Of a stretch of 64,000 bases of DNA, positions 9,686-17,442 are shown piece after piece. The translations under genes and the position numbers were made by a program. Where the stretch lies: contig NZ_JAADJV010000001.1 in NCBI RefSeq assembly GCF_011684115.1, forward strand, positions 1,426,001-1,490,000. Reading direction: 5' to 3'. The notes under the pieces were generated by a model. That model ran no database searches and had not been told where the DNA came from. It saw only the letters and a program-made list of their open reading frames with translations. The DNA is from Rahnella aceris (GTDB lineage: Bacteria > Pseudomonadota > Gammaproteobacteria > Enterobacterales > Enterobacteriaceae). The number at the start of each line of letters is the position of its first letter. The stretch's first letter is position 1.

Positions 9686-10639
9686 ATGAAGCTGACAAAA
9701 ACGATCATCGCATCGGCCCTGTTTTCTGTTTCTGCGCTGTCTGCTGCACATGCCGCGCAGGAAATTAGCCCGCAGAAAGCCGCAGCCATCAAGCCTTTTG
9801 ATCGCATTGTTATTACCGGGCGGTTCAACACGCTGGGCGACGCCGCTGACGCCGTTTCCCGCCGTGCCGATACGCTGGGTGCAGATTATTTTTATATTCA
9901 AGATACCAACAGCACTAACAATAGCGGGAACTGGCGCGTAGTTGCAGACATCTATAAAAAAGATGCGCCAGAAATCAGCAATGATCCTCACTACCGTGTT
10001 ATCAACGGTGTGGTTGAGCTGCCTAAAGATGTTGCTTACGGCCTCGAACCTTTCGATACCGTCACCGTTAACGGTTTCTACCGCAGCCAGCCAGACGTCA
10101 ACGATGCCATTACGAAAGCAGCGAAAGAAAAAGGGGCGTATTCCTTCTTCATCGTTCGCCAGATTGATGCCAACAGCGGCGGCAACCAGTACATCACTGC
10201 ATTCATTTATAAGAAAGATGCACAAAAACGTGTTGTTCAGTCTCCGGATGCTATCCCTGCTGATTCTGAAGCCGGTAAAGCAGCACTGGCAGCGGGCGGC
10301 GCAGCAGCAGCCAAGGTCGAAATCCCGGGTGTGGCATCCTCTGGTAGCCCAAGCCGTGATGTTGGCCGTTTCTTTGAAACGCAGTCATCAACTGGCAAGC
10401 GTTACACTGTCACTGCCACTAACGGTGCAAAGATTCAGGAAGTGAATGACGTAACTGCCGCACAGATGGTTCCGTTTGATTCCACCACTTTTACCGGCCA
10501 CTTCAACAGCACCACGGATGTTTCGCAGGAAGTCGCGAACCGTGCGGCTGCCAAGGGTGCCAAGTTCTACCACATTACCCGCCAGTGGCAGAACAAGAGC
10601 GGTGGCAACCTGACTGTAAGCGCAGACTTCTTCAAATAA
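9686..10639 (+). CDS. ydgH: Periplasmic DUF1471 protein YdgH
   Basis: A 317-residue secreted protein with a Sec signal peptide (MKLTKTIIASALFSVSALSA, cleavage after AHA before AQE). Three similar YhcN/BhsA (DUF1471) modules follow, each with a pattern like FDTVTVNGFY...A...GA.YFYI, at about residues 28-95, 108-180 and 245-317. E. coli YdgH is 314 residues and its function is poorly known; small DUF1471 proteins act in stress and biofilm responses. I chose the ATG at 9686 (AAGGA at 9675-9679) over the upstream in-frame GTG at 9671. The location beside pntAB is shared with related genomes. Confidence 0.92.
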   Translation: MKLTKTIIASALFSVSALSAAHAAQEISPQKAAAIKPFDRIVITGRFNTLGDAADAVSRRADTLGADYFYIQDTNSTNNSGNWRVVADIYKKDAPEISNDPHYRVINGVVELPKDVAYGLEPFDTVTVNGFYRSQPDVNDAITKAAKEKGAYSFFIVRQIDANSGGNQYITAFIYKKDAQKRVVQSPDAIPADSEAGKAALAAGGAAAAKVEIPGVASSGSPSRDVGRFFETQSSTGKRYTVTATNGAKIQEVNDVTAAQMVPFDSTTFTGHFNSTTDVSQEVANRAAAKGAKFYHITRQWQNKSGGNLTVSADFFK

Positions 10640-10657
10640 GTCGGAATGACAGACAGC

Positions 10658-10843
10658 AAAAAGGCAGCCCAGGTGGCTAATGCTGGTCACTTAAGGAAAT
10701 GAGGTCCGTGAATTTGGGCCTTCGATGAAGAAAAATAGCGCTATAAGCCTGATTCCTTCATTATCCTTTGAAGCACAAAAATGAATTTGTATTCATAAAA
10801 ATGCTTAACTGATCGGCATTAGCCCTGGTGGCTGCTTTTTTTT
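10658..10843. repeat. Long-range imperfect inverted repeat downstream of ydgH
   Basis: The arm at 10658-10683 (AAAAAGGCAGCC...GGCTAATGC) and the arm at 10816-10843 (GCATTAGCC...GGCTGCTTTTTTT) are reverse complements except for a small shifted bulge, about 130 bp apart. Each arm also contains its own short AGCC-5-GGCT stem, and the right arm ends in eight T. It probably forms the ydgH terminator region, either as one long stem or as two small hairpins. Confidence 0.5.
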
Positions 10844-10867
10844 GCCGCGAACGCCCTTGCAACCCGC

Positions 10868-11980
10868 TTAGTTTCCCCAGGTACGTTCCAGCACATTCAC
10901 CCAGTTTTTGTAGCAGATTTTTTCCAGCAGCGCATTGCCGTAGCCCGCTTTGCGCAGGGCTTCAACCAGCACCGGTAACCCGCGCACATCCTTCAAAAAC
11001 GGTGCCATCGATGCGCCATCAAAGTCTGATCCCAATCCGACCCCCTCCTCACCCAGATGCTCAACCAGATAATCCATGTGACGTACCATAATATCGGTGC
11101 CGGTATCATCACTGCGTTTACCGTCTTCACGCAGGAATGGCACCGCAAAGTTCAGCCCGACGAAGCCCTGGCTTTCTTTGATGGCGTGCAGCTGCTTATC
11201 GGTCAGGTTACGTGACTGCGGGCAGATACTGAATGCGTTGGAATGGCTGGCCACCAGCGGCGCATCACTTAATTCAGCCACCTGCCAGAAGCCTTTTTCA
11301 TTCAGATGAGAGAGGTCAATCATGATGCGTTTCTGGTTACAGGCTTTCACCAGACGCACACCCGCCTCTGTCAGCCCCGGTCCGGTATCCGGTGAGGTCT
11401 GATATTTAAACGGCACACCCTCACCGAAGATGTTCGGACGACTCCATACCGGCCCCAGGGAACGCAGCCCCATGCTGTAAAGCACATCAAGATTATACAA
11501 ATCCTCATCAATTGCCTCGGCGCCCTCAATATGCATAACCACAGCTAATGCATGGTTATGCATTGACTGCCTGATCTCCTGCGCGGTACGACAAATTTTC
11601 ACCTTGCCCTGCGATTGCGCTTCGATTCTCAGCAGGAACGCCATCATGCCAAATGTGACATCACGTGCAAAATCGAAAGAAGGTGTAGGGGAAAAATCAG
11701 GATGTTTTTGAGTACCTTCGGGCAGAAAACGGGGGTCCACTGAACGATCCGGCACGCTAATTGCTAGATCAATATCCGGAGTCGGCACCCAGGCGGCGAA
11801 AAGCCCGCCAGCAAAGCCTGCTTCACGACAGCGCGGCAGGTCCAGTTGTCCGCTGGCGGGCCCCTGAAGGAATGCGCGTTCAGGATCCTGATGATGTTCT
11901 GTCCAAAGTTGCAGCAAAACATCGTTATGTCCATCAAAAACCGGCATTAATTCTTCAGTTCCGTGCGCTACGTTATTCAT
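10868..11980 (-). CDS. Membrane-dipeptidase-type (peptidase M19) dipeptidase
   Basis: A 370-residue zinc dipeptidase of the M19 (renal dipeptidase) family. The metal ligands H18 and D20 are in FDGHNDV, followed by MHIEGAEAID, then DLSHLNEKGFW, ASHSNAFSICPQSRNLTD and the end motif GLGSDFDG. There is no signal peptide, so it should be cytosolic. M19 enzymes cleave dipeptides and accept a D-amino acid at the C-terminal position. It is transcribed divergently from the oligopeptide importer that begins 250 bp away, and that unit ends in a D-aminopeptidase, which supports a role on imported dipeptides. The start at 11980 has AGGTAGACC upstream; a shorter start at M12 is possible. Confidence 0.88.
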   Translation of the reverse strand: MNNVAHGTEELMPVFDGHNDVLLQLWTEHHQDPERAFLQGPASGQLDLPRCREAGFAGGLFAAWVPTPDIDLAISVPDRSVDPRFLPEGTQKHPDFSPTPSFDFARDVTFGMMAFLLRIEAQSQGKVKICRTAQEIRQSMHNHALAVVMHIEGAEAIDEDLYNLDVLYSMGLRSLGPVWSRPNIFGEGVPFKYQTSPDTGPGLTEAGVRLVKACNQKRIMIDLSHLNEKGFWQVAELSDAPLVASHSNAFSICPQSRNLTDKQLHAIKESQGFVGLNFAVPFLREDGKRSDDTGTDIMVRHMDYLVEHLGEEGVGLGSDFDGASMAPFLKDVRGLPVLVEALRKAGYGNALLEKICYKNWVNVLERTWGN

Positions 11981-12037
11981 AAAAAAGGTCTACCTTTGAT
12001 TAAGCATGACTAAGACAACGGAGATTTGTTCATGCGG

Positions 12038-12064
12038 GGTGCAGTAATGGAGTCATGCTGCACC
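12038..12064. promoter_or_regulatory. Palindrome in the dipeptidase/importer divergent region
   Basis: GGTGCAG (12038-12044) and CTGCACC (12058-12064) form 7-bp arms around a 13-base centre, in the only space between the two divergent transcription units. A dimeric regulator controlling both is a reasonable guess. No regulator gene is adjacent. Confidence 0.35.
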
Positions 12065-12230
12065 AGCTTTGAACAAACACAGTACGCTTCACATTAGTTT
12101 TTTCGATATGAAACGTCGACGAGTGCAAAGCAACCGTTTTTCATTTAAGCCAGTTGCCCGGAGTTAAGTCAAGGGTTTGCCACCGTAATTTTTAATTTTA
12201 CTTTTATATATCAACACGATGGGAGTAGTT

Positions 12231-13826
12231 ATGGTTACCAGGCGTCAATTTGTTACCGGTTTTTCCGCAATACCTGTGCTGTCCTACCTGAAATTTGATG
12301 CCGTGTTTGCTGCCACGCCGGCATCAATACTGGTCATGGCTATTCAGCTCGACATCATTACCAGCCTTGATCCGCATGAAAGCTTTGAGTCCGTGGGCAG
12401 TGAAATTACCGGTAATATGTATCAGCAACTGGTGAAACCTAAACTGGCCTCCCCTGATGAAATTGAAGGCGATCTGGCAGTGTCCTGGACGGCTTCTGAC
12501 GACAAAAAAACCTTTACCTTCAAGCTGGATCCGAAAGCCAAATGGGCCGATGGCAAACCGGTTACTGCCGAAGACGCCGCTTTCTCCCTGCAACGCGTTG
12601 TGAAACTCGATAAGAGCCCGGCCTACATTATTAATCAGTTTGGTTACACCAAAGATAACGTCGAGAGCCTGATTACCGCGCCTGACGCCGAAACGCTGGT
12701 GATCAAAACCGCTGAACCGGCATCTGAATCCTTCCTGTTGTATTGCCTGACCGCCAACGTCGGCAGTATCGTGCAAAAATCCGCCTGTCTGGCGAATCAG
12801 ACCGGTGACGATTTGGGTAATGCCTGGCTGAAGAAAAACAGTGCCGGTTCCGGTGCGTTCAAGTTGCGCGACTGGAAAGTCAGTGAATCCGTGATTCTGG
12901 AAAGCAACAAGAACAACCCGCACGCAGGCAAAATTCAGCGCATTATCATGCGCCATATTATCGACCCTTCCGCTCAGTTGCTGATGCTGCAAAAAGGCGA
13001 TGTGGATATCGCCCGTAACCTGACCACCGAGCAGTTGCGTCCGCTGATCAACGACAAAAACTTCACGCTGGTACAAAAAGGTATCGCCGGCACCTTTATG
13101 TTGTCTGCCAATACCGCGCATCCGAATCTGGCTAAACCGCAGGTCTGGCAGGCGATCAAATGGGCTATCGATTACGAGAATATCCAGCAGCATATCGTGC
13201 CGCTGACCCACAAAATCCATCAGAGCTTCCTGCCTGAAGGTTTCCCGGCGGCAGTGAACACCATCATGTACAAACGTGATGTGGCAAAAGCCAAAGCCTT
13301 GCTGGCCGAAGCGGGTTTCCCGAATGGTTTTGAAATCACCTTAGATCACTACTCCGCTTCACCTTCTTCTGACATCGTGCAGGCATTGCAATCTAACCTC
13401 GCCGAAGTGGGGATTAAAGTGACGCTGCTGGCCGCGGAAAGCCGTCAGGTACTGACCAAAATGCGTGCTCGTCAGCAACAACTGGCGATGACCCAATGGG
13501 GCGCGGATTACTTTGACCCGAACTCTAACGCCGAAGCCTTCTGCAGCAATCCGGATAACACCGACGCCGCCAAGAGCCGTACGCTGGCATGGCGTTGTAG
13601 CTGGCAGGATAAGGAAATCTCAGATCTGAGCACCCAGGCGCTGAAAGAATCGGATCCGGCCACCCGTATCAAACTCTATGAAGAATTGCAGACCAAACAT
13701 ATGGAAAACAGCCCGTTTGCCATCATGCTGCAACCAACCATGACCGCCGCCTGCCGCAAAGTGATTTCCGGTGTGGTACTGACTGTAATGAGCACCAGCC
13801 CCTACGAGAAGGTTGTTAAAGCGTGA
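12231..13826 (+). CDS. Periplasmic oligopeptide/dipeptide-binding protein (SBP family 5), Tat signal
   Basis: A 531-residue extracellular solute-binding protein of the DppA/OppA class. The N-terminus MVTRRQFVTGFS carries a twin-arginine motif (TRRQF), then a hydrophobic stretch and a cleavage site after VFA, so export is probably by Tat. Family features include the LDPHESFESVGSEITGNMYQ region and WADGKPVTAEDAAFSLQRV. It captures peptide for the two permeases and two ATPases that follow. I prefer the ATG at 12231, with GGGAG just ahead, to the ATG at 12219, which contains that ribosome site. The gene overlaps the next by four bases (GTGA). Substrate specificity cannot be read directly. Confidence 0.88.
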   Translation: MVTRRQFVTGFSAIPVLSYLKFDAVFAATPASILVMAIQLDIITSLDPHESFESVGSEITGNMYQQLVKPKLASPDEIEGDLAVSWTASDDKKTFTFKLDPKAKWADGKPVTAEDAAFSLQRVVKLDKSPAYIINQFGYTKDNVESLITAPDAETLVIKTAEPASESFLLYCLTANVGSIVQKSACLANQTGDDLGNAWLKKNSAGSGAFKLRDWKVSESVILESNKNNPHAGKIQRIIMRHIIDPSAQLLMLQKGDVDIARNLTTEQLRPLINDKNFTLVQKGIAGTFMLSANTAHPNLAKPQVWQAIKWAIDYENIQQHIVPLTHKIHQSFLPEGFPAAVNTIMYKRDVAKAKALLAEAGFPNGFEITLDHYSASPSSDIVQALQSNLAEVGIKVTLLAAESRQVLTKMRARQQQLAMTQWGADYFDPNSNAEAFCSNPDNTDAAKSRTLAWRCSWQDKEISDLSTQALKESDPATRIKLYEELQTKHMENSPFAIMLQPTMTAACRKVISGVVLTVMSTSPYEKVVKA

Positions 13827-14836
13827 GCAAGAGACTCAAAGGATTTCTGAGTACCTGCATCAGCGTTTGTCTTACTTTGTTTGGTCTGTCGGTAGTGACT
13901 TTCTTTATCGGTCGCGTAATGCCGACGGACCCGGTTCTGGCTGCGGTTGGCGATAATGCCCCGCAGGCAGTGGTCGAACGGGTTCGTCATGAAATGGGGC
14001 TGGATCAGCCCCTCTGGTTGCAGTTTTTCCATTATCTCAGTCAGGTATTCCACGGTGATTTAGGGCGCTCTGCCCTGACCTCCAATCTGGTCACCACGGA
14101 TATCGCCCGGTTTTTCCCCGCCACGCTGGAACTGGCCACGGCGGCGATCATTATCGCCGCCATTGTCGGTATTCCGCTGGGCGTCTGGGCCGCCACCCGT
14201 CAGGGAAGCTGGATTGATCAGACTATCCGCGTGGTATGTCTGGCCGGTCACTCGCTGCCGGTGTTTGTGCTGGCGCTGCTCAGCCTGCTGATTTTCTACT
14301 CTGCGCTGGGTATCGCGCCGGGGCCGGGACGTCAGGACATCATTTATCAGGACATGATCCCGCAGGTCACCGGCTTGCTTACCGTGGATTCTCTGCTGGC
14401 CGGTGACATGGGCGCATTTTGGGATGCCCTCGCCCATATGGTGCAGCCGGTGCTGATCCTTGCGTATTTCAGCATGGCTTATATCACCCGCATGACGCGT
14501 ACTTTCATGCTCAACGCACTGGGCGGGGAATACGTGATCACCGCCCGTGCCAAGGGGCTCTCGGCGCAACGGGTTATCTGGAAACATGCCTTCCCCACCG
14601 TCGGTGTACAACTGATCACCGTGCTGGCATTGACGTACGCGGGCCTTCTCGAAGGCGCCGTGGTCACAGAAAACGTCTTCTCCTGGCCGGGTCTCGGACA
14701 ATATCTCACCGTGTCGCTGATGAATGCGGATATGAATCCGGTGATCGGCTCAACATTGCTGATTGGCGCGATTTATGTGCTGCTCAACCTGCTGGCTGAC
14801 CTTCTCTACCGACTATTGGATCCCCGTGTAAAATGA
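13823..14836 (+). CDS. Dipeptide/oligopeptide ABC permease, DppB type
   Basis: A 337-residue inner-membrane permease with an N-terminal helix (about 10-28), a periplasmic segment, and five more helices from about 100 onward. The EAA-type motif that contacts the ATPase is visible as YVITARAKGLSAQRVIWKHA at about 233-252. It forms the translocation pore with the next gene product. The start is a GTG overlapping the binding-protein stop (GTGA), a sign of translational coupling. Its own end overlaps the next gene by ATGA. Confidence 0.9.
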   Translation: MSKRLKGFLSTCISVCLTLFGLSVVTFFIGRVMPTDPVLAAVGDNAPQAVVERVRHEMGLDQPLWLQFFHYLSQVFHGDLGRSALTSNLVTTDIARFFPATLELATAAIIIAAIVGIPLGVWAATRQGSWIDQTIRVVCLAGHSLPVFVLALLSLLIFYSALGIAPGPGRQDIIYQDMIPQVTGLLTVDSLLAGDMGAFWDALAHMVQPVLILAYFSMAYITRMTRTFMLNALGGEYVITARAKGLSAQRVIWKHAFPTVGVQLITVLALTYAGLLEGAVVTENVFSWPGLGQYLTVSLMNADMNPVIGSTLLIGAIYVLLNLLADLLYRLLDPRVK

Positions 14837-15759
14837 GCACTTTACCTGTCATACCTCAACCCCGCGCGGGCAGCCGCGCCTGGCTGCTGGCCGACACACC
14901 GCACACCCGCACGCAAGCCGTCTGGGGCCGTCGTTACCGCATCTGGCTCGGTCTGCGTAAAAACCCGCTGGCAGTAACCGGCCTGTTTACCGTGCTGATT
15001 GTGTTGCTGATTTCCCTTTGCGCGCCGTGGCTGACCAGCTACGACCCGGGCGCACAGGATCTGGCGCATCGTCTGGCAAAACCGTCTTCCCTGCACTGGC
15101 TGGGAACAGATGAACTGGGCCGTGATACCCTGAGCCGTATTCTTTATGGCGGACGTATCACGCTCGGAATGGTGATTATCGTGGTAGCGATTGTCGCCCC
15201 GCTCGGCCTGCTGATTGGCTGCGTGGCCGGTTATGCGGGCGGATTACTTGACCGTATTCTGATGCGCATCACCGACATTTTTCTGGCCTTCCCGCGTCTG
15301 ATTCTGGCACTGGCCTTTGTGGCTGCACTGAAACCCGGCATCGAGAGCGCTATTCTGGCGATCGCCCTCACCGCCTGGCCGCCGTATGCCCGCCTTGCAC
15401 GTGCAGAAACCATGCAGGTACGCGGCACGGATTATATTGCCGCCTGCCGTCTGACTGGCGCAACACCTGCCCGCATCGTGCTGCGCCATATCATGCCGCT
15501 GTGTGTGCCGAGCCTGGTGGTGCGTATCACGCTGGACATGAGTTCGATCATTATCACCGCTGCGAGTCTGGGCTTTTTAGGTATGGGCGCTCAACCGCCA
15601 TCGCCGGAATGGGGGGCGATGATTGCCACTGCCCGCCGCTTCCTGTTCAGTGAATGGTGGGTACCGTTAATTCCGGCCATTGCCATTTTTGTGACCTCTC
15701 TGGCGTTTAACTTCCTCGGCGACGGGCTGCGTGACGTCCTCGATCCTAAGGAGCAATAA
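14833..15759 (+). CDS. Dipeptide/oligopeptide ABC permease, DppC type
   Basis: A 308-residue inner-membrane permease with six predicted helices and the DppC/OppC N-terminal domain around KNPLAVTGLFTVLIVLLISL. The HWLGTDELGRDTLSRILYG stretch is a family hallmark, and the EAA loop appears in YIAACRLTGATPARIVLRH. The start ATG overlaps the previous stop (ATGA). Its stop shares one base with the next start (TAATG), so the whole unit is tightly coupled. Confidence 0.9.
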   Translation: MSTLPVIPQPRAGSRAWLLADTPHTRTQAVWGRRYRIWLGLRKNPLAVTGLFTVLIVLLISLCAPWLTSYDPGAQDLAHRLAKPSSLHWLGTDELGRDTLSRILYGGRITLGMVIIVVAIVAPLGLLIGCVAGYAGGLLDRILMRITDIFLAFPRLILALAFVAALKPGIESAILAIALTAWPPYARLARAETMQVRGTDYIAACRLTGATPARIVLRHIMPLCVPSLVVRITLDMSSIIITAASLGFLGMGAQPPSPEWGAMIATARRFLFSEWWVPLIPAIAIFVTSLAFNFLGDGLRDVLDPKEQ

Positions 15760-16589
15760 TGCTGGTTGATATCAAAGATCTGCATATTACGTTTCAGACC
15801 AACAGCGGCAGTTTCGATGCCGTTCGCGGCGTATCGCTGTCATTGGGTAAGGAGAAATTTGGCATCGTAGGCGAAAGTGGTTCGGGTAAATCCCTGACAG
15901 CACGTTGCCTGATGAACCTTCTGCCTTCCAGCGCAAGGTGTCGCGCCGAAGCGCTGTCTTTCGACGGCATCGATTTGCGCAATGCCAGCGAGAAGCAAAT
16001 GCGTCAGATCCGTGGCAAGCGGGTAGGTTTCATTTTGCAGGATCCGAAATACTCGCTCAATCCGGTGATGCCGATCGGTAAACAGGTGGCTGAAGCCTGG
16101 CAAACGCATAAAGGCGGCTCGAAAAAACAGGCCATGAATGCGGCAATTGAACTGCTGGATCAGGTGCGTATCCGTGAGCCGCATAAAGTGGCCGAGCGTT
16201 ATGCCCATGAGGTATCCGGCGGCATGGGTCAGCGCGTAATGATTGCCATGATGCTGGCTCCTGATCCGGAACTGATGATTGCCGATGAACCGACCAGCGC
16301 CCTTGATGCCACTGTGCAGGCTGAGATTTTGCGTCTGCTCGATGACCTTGTATCCAGCCGCGGCATGGGGCTGATTCTGATCAGCCATGATTTGCCACTG
16401 GTATCGAAATTCTGTGACCGCGTGGCCGTCATGTACGCCGGGCGTATCGTCGAAACGTTACAAGCCGGTAATTTACTGAAAGCTCAACATCCTTACACCC
16501 GCGGGCTGCTGGAATGTCTGCCGTCGCTGAAACATCCTCGGGACAGACTGCCAGTGCTGGTGCGTGACGAAGCATGGAAAACCTCATGA
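15759..16589 (+). CDS. Dipeptide/oligopeptide ABC ATPase, DppD type
   Basis: A 276-residue cytosolic ATPase. Walker A is GESGSGKS (about residues 37-44), the ABC signature is VSGGMGQRV, and Walker B is LMIADEPTSALD. The C-terminus is shorter than in typical DppD proteins (about 320-330 residues) and lacks much of the cysteine-containing oligopeptide C-terminal domain, although HPYTRGLLECLP from its start is present. It pairs with the next ATPase to power uptake. The short form may affect iron-sulfur binding known for some family members. Confidence 0.88.
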   Translation: MLVDIKDLHITFQTNSGSFDAVRGVSLSLGKEKFGIVGESGSGKSLTARCLMNLLPSSARCRAEALSFDGIDLRNASEKQMRQIRGKRVGFILQDPKYSLNPVMPIGKQVAEAWQTHKGGSKKQAMNAAIELLDQVRIREPHKVAERYAHEVSGGMGQRVMIAMMLAPDPELMIADEPTSALDATVQAEILRLLDDLVSSRGMGLILISHDLPLVSKFCDRVAVMYAGRIVETLQAGNLLKAQHPYTRGLLECLPSLKHPRDRLPVLVRDEAWKTS

Positions 16590-17359
16590 CAGCAGAACGC
16601 CCTCCTCTGGATAACAGCAAAATAATCCTCAATAACCTGCGCATCGCGTTCGGCGATACCGAAGTGGTGAAAGGCGTGAGTTTCAGTGTCGCGCCCGGTG
16701 AATGTTTCGGCATCGTGGGAGAAAGCGGCTCGGGCAAGTCCACCATTTTACGCGCACTGGCCGGGCTGAATCAGTCCTGGTCCGGCGGGATGGTGATTGG
16801 CGGCGAAGATCAGGTGCCGGTGCGCCAGAAACGCTTTTTCCGCCGCGTGCAGATGGTATTTCAGGATCCGTACGGCTCGCTGCATCCGCGCCAGACCATT
16901 GACCGCATTCTCAGCGAACCGCTGATTGTGCACGGTTTTCTGAATATCGAAAAACGTATCACTGATGCGCTGGCCGAAGTCGGCCTGCCGCAGACGGTGC
17001 GTTTTCGCTTCCCGCACCAGCTTTCCGGCGGTCAGCGTCAGCGGGTCGCAATCGCGCGGGCGATGATTTCAGAACCGGAAATTTTACTGCTCGATGAGCC
17101 GACCTCGGCGCTGGATGTCTCGGTGCAGGCGGAGATCCTCAACCTGCTAAGCGACCTGCGTGAACGCCGGAAACTGACTTATATTCTGGTCAGTCACAAT
17201 CTGGCCGTCGTTACGCATCTTTGCACCAGCATTGGCGTAATGATTGGTGGTGAAATGGTCGAACTTCTGAGCGCAGACGATTTACGGATGGGCAACGTCA
17301 GCCATCCGCACACAGCCGAGTTACGATCGTTAAGTCTCAGTTTAGAGGAGCCCGGATAA
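16586..17359 (+). CDS. Dipeptide/oligopeptide ABC ATPase, DppF type
   Basis: A 257-residue cytosolic ATPase with Walker A GESGSGKST, signature LSGGQRQRV and Walker B ILLLDEPTSALD. It is the second ATPase of the importer. Two in-frame ATGs are possible: 16574 and 16586. I prefer 16586, which overlaps the upstream stop as ATGA and has GGAAA in front. It lacks the extended C-terminus of DppF (about 330 residues), so both ATPases of this importer are of the compact kind. The peptidase gene follows 83 bp downstream on the same strand. Confidence 0.87.
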   Translation: MTAERPPLDNSKIILNNLRIAFGDTEVVKGVSFSVAPGECFGIVGESGSGKSTILRALAGLNQSWSGGMVIGGEDQVPVRQKRFFRRVQMVFQDPYGSLHPRQTIDRILSEPLIVHGFLNIEKRITDALAEVGLPQTVRFRFPHQLSGGQRQRVAIARAMISEPEILLLDEPTSALDVSVQAEILNLLSDLRERRKLTYILVSHNLAVVTHLCTSIGVMIGGEMVELLSADDLRMGNVSHPHTAELRSLSLSLEEPG

Positions 17360-17442
17360 TCGTTCCTGCCGTGAACGTATTTGGGTTTCGCGGGCAGCCC
17401 GGGCTGCCCACTTTTTCACTGAAAGACAGTCAGGAGACGTTA

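Noticed and set aside
12324..13220. 298-codon open frame on the minus strand inside the peptide-binding protein gene
   Set aside because: It is antisense to a clear family member, lacks a ribosome site and has no recognisable product; it reflects codon bias of the real gene.
14060..14701. 213-codon minus-strand frame across the DppB-type permease
   Set aside because: Shadow of a well-supported membrane protein gene, with low-complexity His/Gln/Arg-rich translation.
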